Part shown: positions 1 through 5,523 of the stretch, one piece after another | Position numbering within the stretch: the first letter of the stretch is position 1 | How the letters are laid out: each line of letters opens with the position of its first letter | Origin: Candidatus Methanophaga sp. GoMg3.2 | GTDB taxonomy: Archaea > Halobacteriota > Syntropharchaeia > Alkanophagales > Methanospirareceae | Reading direction: 5' to 3' | DNA length: 6,906 nucleotides | Assembly: GCA_013180565.1 (NCBI GenBank) | Contig: QBUN01000295.1 | Coordinates: 1-6,906, forward strand | Notes under the pieces: model-generated | Database searches by the model: none | The model's input: only the letters and a program-made list of their open reading frames with translations | Told to the model about the DNA's origin: nothing | Made by a program: the position numbers and the translations under genes

Positions 1-10
1 GGACAGTAGC

Positions 11-38
11 ATCTGTGTAAATCTGTGAAATCTGTGTC
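11..38 (-). repeat. Degenerate CACAGATT-type periodic repeat, window-edge copy
   Basis: Read on the plus strand, the hexamer tctgtg occurs at 12-17, 22-27 and 31-36, spaced 10 and 9 bases apart. On the minus strand this reads as successive CACAGATT units, the same unit type as in the arms of the inverted-repeat element at 4751-4921 and the partial copy at 6828-6906. It lies just past the end of the AI-2E gene, and its left side may continue beyond the window. The conserved terminal block of the other copies (gtatttgtatagct) is not recognisable here, so this is either a decayed copy or only an internal part. Positions 39-88 add nothing I can assign apart from short AT-rich palindromes. Confidence 0.55.
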
Positions 39-88
39 TATGATAATTATCAAAATGGGTAAACTATTTACTGGAGTTCCCTTAGGCA

Positions 89-1153
89 CTACCCTCTCAG
101 CTCTGGCAGAACGATCTTCATGAAACTTGTTGCTATTATCAATATCATCGGCCCTAAGAACAGACCCAGAAAACCAAAGATAGTTACACCAAAGATGTAT
201 GCAAGGAGTAACGCACCAACATGCACGTGTTTTTTGCTTATGTACGGTCTCAGAGCGTATTCAGGCACAGAGTCCACCACAAGAAACATAACAACAATGA
301 ATAACAGAATAAACCACCATGACGTGAGAAGAATACCATTTAGATATGCCTGAACACCTAGATAGATAGTCAACGGAATCCAGATCAATTTCACCCCGAC
401 AATCGGTATGAAGATCCCGATTCCGCACAGTATTCCAAACAGGATAGGATATGGTACCAACAACTGAGGTGGTGCAACGAGATTAAGAAGATAGAAAGTT
501 ACAACAGCAACCAAGGCGGTTAAAATCGCCGTCAGGATATTACCGACGTATACCTGGTAAAGGGCAGAATCGACATCGTCAAAGAACTTCTTTGCTAGCT
601 CTGTTTTGCCACCGAGGAATGTATCTGTTATCCATGCCATGAGTTTAGCCCCATCCTTCAGCAGATAAAATGCTATTACGAACGTAAGGAACAACTTGAG
701 CGGGATACTGAAATACGGGGACATTGTGCCCGAAAAAGAGGTTATTTGTGTCGTGAATACACTCCAGCTATCGCCCAGAGTGATCAAATGAGAAATATCA
801 GCCAGGTTTATGCTACTTGCAATCTCTTTAATTTCTTTAACTAGTTCATTCACATAACTCGTGTACCCAAAATCGGTATGTACCAAAAATCTACTCAATT
901 CAATATATGCCACACTCAATGTATAAATGCCTATAAGGACTAGTGGCAGGACAATAAAGAATAACGAACAGAAAGCACCCACACGCTCGTATTTGTATCT
1001 CTTGACAAATCCGCGGTATACCGGTCTCGCAACGTAGTAAAGGAAAATCCCATAAATGAGCACATCACAGAAACGGAATAACATATACACTAACAGAGCA
1101 ATGGAAATCAGACCCAGGATCAGCCAGCCGAACTTACCGTCCCTTATATTCAT
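89..1153 (-). CDS. AI-2E family polytopic membrane protein
   Basis: A 354-residue integral membrane protein of the AI-2E/PerM family (PF01594). Hydrophobic segments lie at about residues 9-26, 29-42, 58-84, 146-166, 203-226, 234-265 (probably two passes with a break), 272-294 and 311-345 (two passes). Family-type motifs are FYLLKDG (162-168), the Pro/Gly-rich FIPIVG stretch (248-253) and the C-terminal FGFLGLFLGP segment (326-335). Length is normal for the family. Members have been linked to AI-2 export or to Na+/H+ antiport, but the substrate of archaeal members is unknown and AI-2 signalling should not be assumed. The start overlaps the upstream DUF167 stop as ATGA, with a good Shine-Dalgarno 7 bases upstream, which fixes the start and implies translational coupling. 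It is the last gene of the proA operon. Family confidence is high; function is uncertain. Confidence 0.9.
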   Translation of the reverse strand: MNIRDGKFGWLILGLISIALLVYMLFRFCDVLIYGIFLYYVARPVYRGFVKRYKYERVGAFCSLFFIVLPLVLIGIYTLSVAYIELSRFLVHTDFGYTSYVNELVKEIKEIASSINLADISHLITLGDSWSVFTTQITSFSGTMSPYFSIPLKLFLTFVIAFYLLKDGAKLMAWITDTFLGGKTELAKKFFDDVDSALYQVYVGNILTAILTALVAVVTFYLLNLVAPPQLLVPYPILFGILCGIGIFIPIVGVKLIWIPLTIYLGVQAYLNGILLTSWWFILLFIVVMFLVVDSVPEYALRPYISKKHVHVGALLLAYIFGVTIFGFLGLFLGPMILIIATSFMKIVLPELRG

Positions 1154-1362
1154 GTCTCTTCCACCTCTACAATTTTACGTCTGCTTTTTGCACCCGAAAC
1201 GATTCTTACTTCTGCGTTGAAGTATCCGGACAATAGCATAACTACCGCATTATTCGCCTTACCTTTTGTTGGTGGCTCTTTTACCCTAATTATCATTGGT
1301 TCCGCATCTATTATCTCTTCCGTTTTCGAATTGGGAATGACTTTTATCGCTATTCTTCTCAT
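1150..1362 (-). CDS. DUF167/YggU family small protein
   Basis: A 70-residue protein matching the DUF167 (YggU, PF02594) family. It shows the N-terminal IPNSK block (residues 9-13), the diagnostic PPTKGKANNAV motif (29-39) and the C-terminal VSGAKSRRKIVEVE strand (55-68). DUF167 proteins are small soluble alpha/beta proteins of about 70-100 residues present in bacteria, archaea and eukaryotes, and their biochemical role is not established. The gene begins 12 bases after the proA stop and overlaps the AI-2E start by 4 bases, so the three are very likely co-transcribed. In bacteria yggU is often found near proC and yggT, so linkage with a proline-pathway gene here echoes that context; this is recalled association, not a functional proof. 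No membrane segment or signal peptide is present. Confidence 0.88.
   Translation of the reverse strand: MRRIAIKVIPNSKTEEIIDAEPMIIRVKEPPTKGKANNAVVMLLSGYFNAEVRIVSGAKSRRKIVEVEET
1161..1167 (-). promoter_or_regulatory. Shine-Dalgarno site of the AI-2E gene
   Basis: On the minus strand the sequence GAGGTGG ends 7 bases before the ATG at 1151-1153. It matches the archaeal GGAGGTGAT consensus over GAGGTG and lies inside the last codons of the DUF167 gene. With the ATGA overlap it supports this start and coupled translation. It is the clearest ribosome binding site in the window; the promoter-proximal genes lack one. Confidence 0.6.
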
Positions 1363-1374
1363 CGTATTATATCT

Positions 1375-2688
1375 TCACAACTTCCTATGCGTGAATTCCT
1401 TCGCATCTGTACCTACATACGGAGCTACGGTATGTCCCTTGCCGACAAGTAGATATTTATAGATGACCAACCCCTCCAAACCCACAGGACCTCTTGCATG
1501 CACTTTATACGTGCTTATACCTACTTCGGCGCCCTTACCGTACCGGAACCCATCGCTGAATCGAGTTGAGGCATTGTGCATTACCGATGAAGAATCAACG
1601 AACTGCAGGAACTTACGCGCGCGCTCTTTATTTCCCGTGACAATTGCATCTGTATGTCCCGATCCGTACTGATTGATATGTGCAATGGCTTCGTCCACAC
1701 CGTCAACCACTTTGATTGAGATGATCAAGTCGTTATATTCAGTACGCCAATCTTCTTCGGACGCCGCTTTTATCTCGTTTTCGCCTTCCATGACTTGCAT
1801 TGTCCGTTGACATCCCCGGACCTCAACGCCCGCACTCTGATACCGCTTGACCATCAGAGGTATAAATTCAGCGGCAATTGCAGTGTCCACAAGCAAGGTC
1901 TCTGCTGCATTACAAACCGCAGGATATTGCACTTTAGAATCGAAACATACATCTAACGCCATCTCCTGATCAGCATCTCGGTCAACATAAACGTGACATA
2001 CGCCCTCCGAATGACCAAGGACCATGATGCTGGTGTTATCTTGTATATATCTAACGAATTGGTCGCTACCACGAGGCACTAGGAGGTCTATATACTCATT
2101 CAATTTTAACATCGCACTTACGTCCTCTCGCGTTTCAAGTAATTGTATCCAGCCTTCGGGTATTTGATCGCCTTCAGAAGACGCTTTTGCCACAATCGCA
2201 AATAGCGCTTCATTTGAATGCCTTGCTTCCGAACCCCCTTTCAACATTACGGCATTCCCGGTTTTCAGGCAGAGCGAGGAAATCTGAACCAGCACATCGG
2301 GTCTCGATTCAAATATCGCGCCGATGACACCTATAGGGCACGATACCTGATAAAGCTCCAAATCCGTATCTAACTCGATTGCCGAGATCGTTTTTCCTAC
2401 CGGGTCATCTAATTTCGCAACATCTCGCACACTCTTTATTAGCTCATCTAGCTTTGAATCGTTCAATTTTAACCGGTCAAGCAATGATTTGGACATCTTA
2501 CCTGCTTCTGTTAACCGTAACGCATCTGCAATATCCTTTTCATTTGCTGCCTGTATTTGGACTCTATTTCTATCAATGGAATCCGCGATTCTTAACAGTG
2601 CTTTATCCTTATCTGCCGTTGTCGCATTAGCCAATATTAATGCCGCTTCTTTCGCGCTCTTCGCCTTTTCTACTATAGTCACAACCAT
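1375..2688 (-). CDS. proA: Glutamate-5-semialdehyde dehydrogenase (gamma-glutamyl phosphate reductase)
   Basis: ProA catalyses the NADPH-dependent reduction of gamma-glutamyl phosphate to glutamate-5-semialdehyde, the second step of proline synthesis, in the cytoplasm. The 437-residue product is an aldehyde-dehydrogenase fold protein slightly longer than the roughly 415 residues of bacterial ProA. Visible signatures are CPIGVIGAIFESRPDV (117-132), KGGSEARHSN (150-159), VPRGSDQ (204-210), the catalytic-Cys segment YPAVCNAAETLLV with Cys259, GHTDAIV (344-350), HNASTRFSDG (371-380) and ARGPVGLEGL (398-407). The LGHSEGVCHVYVD stretch and the region around 285-330 resemble, from memory, the C-terminal half of eukaryotic P5C synthase and methanosarcinal ProA more than enterobacterial ProA. 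The ProB kinase is not in the window. It is the first gene of a minus-strand operon with DUF167 and AI-2E, with a TATA-like box at 2729-2738. The ATG at 2688 is preferred because no earlier in-frame start is apparent. Confidence 0.95.
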   Translation of the reverse strand: MVVTIVEKAKSAKEAALILANATTADKDKALLRIADSIDRNRVQIQAANEKDIADALRLTEAGKMSKSLLDRLKLNDSKLDELIKSVRDVAKLDDPVGKTISAIELDTDLELYQVSCPIGVIGAIFESRPDVLVQISSLCLKTGNAVMLKGGSEARHSNEALFAIVAKASSEGDQIPEGWIQLLETREDVSAMLKLNEYIDLLVPRGSDQFVRYIQDNTSIMVLGHSEGVCHVYVDRDADQEMALDVCFDSKVQYPAVCNAAETLLVDTAIAAEFIPLMVKRYQSAGVEVRGCQRTMQVMEGENEIKAASEEDWRTEYNDLIISIKVVDGVDEAIAHINQYGSGHTDAIVTGNKERARKFLQFVDSSSVMHNASTRFSDGFRYGKGAEVGISTYKVHARGPVGLEGLVIYKYLLVGKGHTVAPYVGTDAKEFTHRKL

Positions 2689-2728
2689 TTTTATGCCAAC
2701 AACCTAAAAGTTATCCTACCTACCTGTT

Positions 2729-2738
2729 AGATAAAAAG
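2729..2738 (-). promoter_or_regulatory. Probable TATA box for the proA operon
   Basis: Read on the minus strand this is ctttttatct, an archaeal-type TATA box. With the usual 25-28 base spacing, transcription would begin near 2708, leaving a leader of about 20 bases before the proA ATG, without a strong Shine-Dalgarno. It shares a 100-base divergent intergenic region with the promoter of the gene at 2789. Confidence 0.4.
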
Positions 2739-2759
2739 GGTAATGGTTTAAAAACTAAC

Positions 2760-2769
2760 GCTTTTATCT
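2760..2769 (+). promoter_or_regulatory. Probable TATA box for the chorismate lyase-like gene
   Basis: The sequence gcttttatct is centred about 24 bases before the ATG at 2789, which would give an essentially leaderless transcript. An alternative AT-rich box, gtttaaaaac at 2746-2755, would give a leader of about 12-14 bases. No Shine-Dalgarno precedes the ATG in either case. I cannot decide between the two boxes from sequence alone. Confidence 0.4.
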
Positions 2770-2788
2770 TCAATTCAAGAAGAATATA

Positions 2789-3346
2789 ATGGAAAAACGC
2801 AAAATAGTTCCCCCAGTGCACGCATCGACCGTGAAGATTTGGTCGCTATGTAATAGCCAGGGGCTACTACCGATACATAGGGTATTACTTGGTCATGACG
2901 GGTCTATGACGAGTCTTCTGGAGCTGATCTCATGCTGCGAAGTTGCGATTCGAACAATCAAGCAAGTGGTTGTTCCTTGCCCTTCGGAAGCTGCGGACCT
3001 ACTCGCGGTAGACATTGGCGAGCCGGCAAATGAGCGTGAGATTATAATTGTTCGAAAGACTGATAATCTGCCGCTGCTCTATGCGCGCTCTTACACACCT
3101 TTATCAAGGCTAAAACCGGCGTTCAAAACCGATCTGATGAGGGCGGACATCCCGATCGGCAAGATTATGCAACGGCATCGAATCGAGGCGAGGCGAGAGA
3201 TACTGGATGTCGGCTATCTGGAGCGTAACCGTCAGCTTGAGGTGCTTTTGGCTTGTCCCGGCCCTTACCTCTGGCGAGTGTATAATATTATTACACACGG
3301 GAAACCGCTGATTACTGTTAAGGAGTACTTTTCTGTCGCGCTATGA
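2789..3346 (+). CDS. Type-2 chorismate pyruvate-lyase-like protein (DUF98)
   Basis: A 185-residue soluble protein resembling the chorismate pyruvate-lyase type 2 family (PF01947, formerly DUF98), which has the same fold as UbiC and the UTRA ligand-binding domain. The characterised mycobacterial member Rv2949c converts chorismate to 4-hydroxybenzoate and pyruvate. Matching features are the GSMTSLLE segment (38-45), the EREIIIVRK strand (82-90) leading into LLYARSYTPLSRL (96-108) with Arg100, IPIGKIM (121-127), LWRVYNII (161-168) and the terminal VKEYF with Glu179. Arg100 and Glu179 fall where UbiC-type enzymes use Arg and Glu to hold chorismate, though this mapping is by eye. In methanogens a 4-hydroxybenzoate supply would fit synthesis of methanopterin-type cofactors or other prenylated aromatics; that role is inferred. 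It has no DNA-binding domain, so a GntR-type regulator is unlikely. It stands alone, divergent from proA. Confidence 0.75.
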   Translation: MEKRKIVPPVHASTVKIWSLCNSQGLLPIHRVLLGHDGSMTSLLELISCCEVAIRTIKQVVVPCPSEAADLLAVDIGEPANEREIIIVRKTDNLPLLYARSYTPLSRLKPAFKTDLMRADIPIGKIMQRHRIEARREILDVGYLERNRQLEVLLACPGPYLWRVYNIITHGKPLITVKEYFSVAL

Positions 3347-3348
3347 AA

Positions 3349-3399
3349 CCTTTCTTTAGGAAAGAATCTTCACCAACAACCTTTCTTTCATAAAGAAAG
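3349..3399 (+). terminator. Paired hairpins just downstream of the chorismate lyase-like gene
   Basis: Two hairpins follow the stop codon by 3 bases. The first pairs ctttct (3350-3355) with ggaaag (3359-3364), including one G-T pair, around tta. The second pairs ctttcttt (3381-3388) perfectly with aaagaaag (3392-3399) around cat. The left arms share the block aacctttctt, so they are related direct copies. A T-rich run follows at 3418-3426. A transcription-termination or 3'-end role is plausible, but neither hairpin is followed directly by a T tract, so this is tentative. Confidence 0.3.
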
Positions 3400-3421
3400 C
3401 TTGACCAAAGAAACATGATTA

Positions 3422-3438
3422 TTTTTGCTGCGCAAAAA
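3422..3438. other. Perfect 7-base inverted repeat in the spacer before sufS
   Basis: tttttgc (3422-3428) pairs perfectly with gcaaaaa (3432-3438) around the loop tgc. Because the T5 run lies on the plus strand at its left side and again on the minus strand, it could mark the end of the upstream transcript or be an operator. Nothing in the sequence distinguishes these possibilities. Confidence 0.3.
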
Positions 3439-3510
3439 CAATGAAAATGTTGGCTACGATGGATGAAAACTTTAAAAAGCACTTGATTCTTCGATTATCT
3501 GATCATGTAT

Positions 3511-3520
3511 GCTTTTATAT
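3511..3520 (+). promoter_or_regulatory. Probable TATA box for sufS
   Basis: gcttttatat is centred about 29 bases before the ATG at 3545, the spacing expected for a leaderless archaeal transcript starting at or very close to that ATG. This argues against the earlier in-frame ATG at 3509, which lies upstream of the box and would not be transcribed. A second AT-rich stretch, ctttaaaaag at 3470-3479, is a weaker alternative with a longer leader. Confidence 0.5.
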
Positions 3521-3544
3521 CCTCAGATTATTTTATTGGTAAAG

Positions 3545-4762
3545 ATGAAGATAGAAGAGATAAGAGAGGATTTCCCGATATTGAACACGGGAGTAATATA
3601 CCTGGATAGTGCAGCGACGAGTTTGACGCCCGAGCCGGTTTTGGATGCGGTATTGGACTATTACCGGAATTACAACGCAAATGTAGGTCGAGGTGTGCAT
3701 CGATTAGCTCGTATGGCATCACAGCGCTATGAAGATGCACGCAGTAAGGTAGCAGGGGGGATCGGTGCCGAATCGCAGGAGCTTATCTTTACAAAGAATA
3801 CTACGGAAGCCATAAATATAGTGGCTTCTGGTATGGGGTTGAAGAAGGGTGATAAAGTCATAACCAGTTTATGGGAACACCATTCCAACCTCTTACCGTG
3901 GATACGAGCAAAGAACGAATTGGGTATAGATTTAGAAGTGGTGAAACCCAGTACTGCGAGTTCAGAAGCCACGCTCGAAGCATCTGATTTTGAGGCTGTT
4001 ATAGATGAAAAGACGAAACTAGTGGCGATAACGCATGTATCTAACGCGCTTGGTTCAATAATGCCGATAGAAGAAATATCGAGAATGTGTGATGATAATA
4101 ACGCACTTTTACTTCTTGACGCTGCGCAGTCAGTACCACATATGCGAATAAATGTAAAGGAGCTGGGTTGTGATTTCCTCGCCTTCTCAGGGCATAAGAT
4201 GCTCGGACCTACGGGCACCGGTGCTTTATACATCAAAGCGGAACTTATGACTGAAATGGAGCCACTTACGGTCGGTGGTGGCATGGTAGAAGATGCCTCG
4301 TTCGTTGATTATCGCCTGAAAGGCGGGTATGAGGAATTTGAAAGTGGTACGCCAAACATAGCAGGAGCGATAGGTCACGGTGCAGCCGTTGCGTATTTAG
4401 AGAAGATAGGGCTGGAGAAGGTAAAATCATGGGAGGATAAACTGGCAAAGCTGCTTATAGATGGTTTGCAAGACATACCCGGAGTCGAAATTTACGGCTA
4501 TGGCTCTGATGCCTTTAGAATTGGTGTGGTATCTTTTAATCTGAAGGGGCAGACCCCAAATGAAGTTGCTTTACTTTTGGACAAAGAAGCGGGCATAGCT
4601 GTGAGGTCGGGGCATCACTGCTGCATACCGTTGATGGACTATCTTGGGCCAGGTGCAGAGGGAACAGTAAGGGCCTCGGTGTATTTGTATAATACGGAAG
4701 AAGAAGTGGAGCGGTTTTTAGATGTTTTGGCACGAATAAGTAACGGCGGCGTATTTGTATAG
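3545..4762 (+). CDS. sufS: SufS-type (group II) cysteine desulfurase
   Basis: A pyridoxal-phosphate enzyme that takes sulfur from L-cysteine as a persulfide, giving alanine, for Fe-S cluster and other sulfur-transfer pathways in the cytoplasm. With the start at 3545 it has 405 residues, normal for SufS. Seen are VIYLDSAATSLTPEPV (17-32), TKNTTEAIN (83-91), the EHHSNLLPW block with catalytic-type His112 (111-119), LDAAQSVPH (191-199), the PLP lysine Lys218 in SGHKMLGPTG (215-224), FESGTPN (265-271) and RSGHHC (354-359) with the presumed catalytic Cys359. The residue after it is a second Cys where Ala is common. The longer reading from 3509 adds 12 hydrophobic residues outside the conserved start and precedes the TATA box, so I reject it. 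The last three codons and stop coincide with the terminus of the inverted-repeat element. No Suf scaffold gene is adjacent. Confidence 0.95.
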   Translation: MKIEEIREDFPILNTGVIYLDSAATSLTPEPVLDAVLDYYRNYNANVGRGVHRLARMASQRYEDARSKVAGGIGAESQELIFTKNTTEAINIVASGMGLKKGDKVITSLWEHHSNLLPWIRAKNELGIDLEVVKPSTASSEATLEASDFEAVIDEKTKLVAITHVSNALGSIMPIEEISRMCDDNNALLLLDAAQSVPHMRINVKELGCDFLAFSGHKMLGPTGTGALYIKAELMTEMEPLTVGGGMVEDASFVDYRLKGGYEEFESGTPNIAGAIGHGAAVAYLEKIGLEKVKSWEDKLAKLLIDGLQDIPGVEIYGYGSDAFRIGVVSFNLKGQTPNEVALLLDKEAGIAVRSGHHCCIPLMDYLGPGAEGTVRASVYLYNTEEEVERFLDVLARISNGGVFV

Positions 4763-4921
4763 CTAAATAAAAAAACCACAAGATTTCACGAGATTAACAC
4801 AAGAACTTGGATTATTAGGGTATAAAGTAGTTAATAATGTACTGAAACTATGTTAATAATATTCTTTTTCTTGTGGAAATCTGTGTAATCTTGTGGTTAT
4901 AAAAAGGAGCTAAACAAATAC
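4751..4921. repeat. 171-base inverted-repeat element filling the sufS-trmY gap
   Basis: The two ends are inverted copies of each other. gtatttgtatagct (4751-4764) matches the reverse complement of 4908-4921 at 13 of 14 positions. After 9 unrelated bases on each side, aaccacaagatt (4774-4785) pairs perfectly with 4887-4898. The arms continue inward as CAC(A/G)AGATT-like units spaced 10-11 bases to about 4805 and 4868, around an AT-rich centre of about 62 bases holding two gttaataat copies (4830-4838 and 4852-4860). It begins inside the last codons of sufS and ends 6 bases short of the trmY stop. There is no coding capacity and no target-site duplication that I can see. It could be a MITE-like element, or a repeat used as a bidirectional terminator between convergent genes. 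The structure is seen directly; the role is inference. Confidence 0.75.
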
Positions 4922-4927
4922 CAATTA

Positions 4928-5494
4928 TTATTTATCCAGTTCATAATGCACCACCGAGATGCATTGCGAAGCGAGATAAGCGATAGTGCCAAGCGAAATC
5001 TTCTCGTGCTCAAAACGCGCAACAAAAGCATCTTCTTCTTTCGGCAGTCCTTCGTGGTCGCCGAGGATAAACACCGGATTCGCTTTTAGTTTTACGCTTG
5101 CTATGTCTATGCCGTTCTCATGTAATATGTAAAAGGAGTTCCCTTCAGAAGCCAACTTCTCAATCAACTGCTGAAAAGTGAGTTTGCGTATGCGTATCCC
5201 CGGATTCTTCCTCTTTGATGCCAATGTTTTCTTTATCCATGCCGCTATGTTTCTTTCATCCGGAGATACACCTCTCAATCTGTCCCCGTAAAAGGAGATG
5301 ACCACGGGTGGGTTGGGAGTACCACAGGCAACTACATGTATGCATGTATCCCTTCTCAAATCATGGCTTATCCAAAGAGCGTTGCAAATACATCTCGCAA
5401 CAAGGTCCATTCTACCTCCGCTACCGGGTAGATCGTCTAAAGTGAACTCAGGAGATGTTACGGCTTTACTTGCATATAGGATAAATTGTTTCAT
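4928..5494 (-). CDS. trmY: tRNA (pseudouridine(54)-N(1))-methyltransferase TrmY
   Basis: TrmY is a SPOUT-class, SAM-dependent enzyme that methylates N1 of pseudouridine 54 in the T-loop of archaeal tRNAs, giving m1-pseudouridine in place of bacterial ribothymidine. The 188-residue length is typical. Diagnostic segments are GSGGRMDLVARC (24-35), HVVACGTPNPPVVISF (53-68), the SAM-binding trefoil-knot loop FILGDHEGLP (142-151), and ISLGTIAYLASQCISVVHYELD (166-187) with the conserved Cys178. It has no THUMP or other RNA-binding extension, as usual. It starts 29 bases after the mtaD stop on the same strand with no clear promoter of its own and no strong Shine-Dalgarno, so co-transcription with mtaD is likely. 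The pseudouridine synthase that makes its substrate (Pus10 in archaea) is not in the window. It converges on sufS across the inverted-repeat element. Confidence 0.93.
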   Translation of the reverse strand: MKQFILYASKAVTSPEFTLDDLPGSGGRMDLVARCICNALWISHDLRRDTCIHVVACGTPNPPVVISFYGDRLRGVSPDERNIAAWIKKTLASKRKNPGIRIRKLTFQQLIEKLASEGNSFYILHENGIDIASVKLKANPVFILGDHEGLPKEEDAFVARFEHEKISLGTIAYLASQCISVVHYELDK

Positions 5495-5523
5495 TCTTAG
5501 CTTATATTAGTTTGAGAGGTTAT

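Noticed and set aside
41..71. Perfect palindrome tgataattatca (41-52) and a small hairpin gtaaa-cta-tttac (59-71) after the AI-2E stop
   Set aside because: Both are short and AT-rich; the hairpin has only 5 pairs and no adequate T tract on the minus strand, so I do not call a terminator or operator.
89..1153. Quorum-sensing system based on the AI-2E name
   Set aside because: No luxS or AI-2 receptor is nearby, and the family name reflects one bacterial member; the archaeal substrate is unknown.
2789..3346. GntR/UTRA-type transcription regulator
   Set aside because: The UTRA fold is related to chorismate lyase, but this protein has no N-terminal winged-helix domain and matches the stand-alone lyase length.
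3441..3542. A 33-codon open frame ending 2 bases before the sufS ATG
   Set aside because: It has no Shine-Dalgarno, contains the putative sufS TATA box and resembles nothing I know; most likely chance, not a leader peptide.
3727..4284. A 185-codon open frame antisense to sufS
   Set aside because: It is a shadow of the strongly conserved sufS frame and has a low-complexity, Ser/Pro-rich composition with no recognisable motif.
4751..4921. CRISPR array or insertion sequence as an explanation of the repeats
   Set aside because: There are no regularly spaced identical repeats with spacers of fixed length, no transposase frame and no visible target-site duplication; only an inverted pair with periodic arms.
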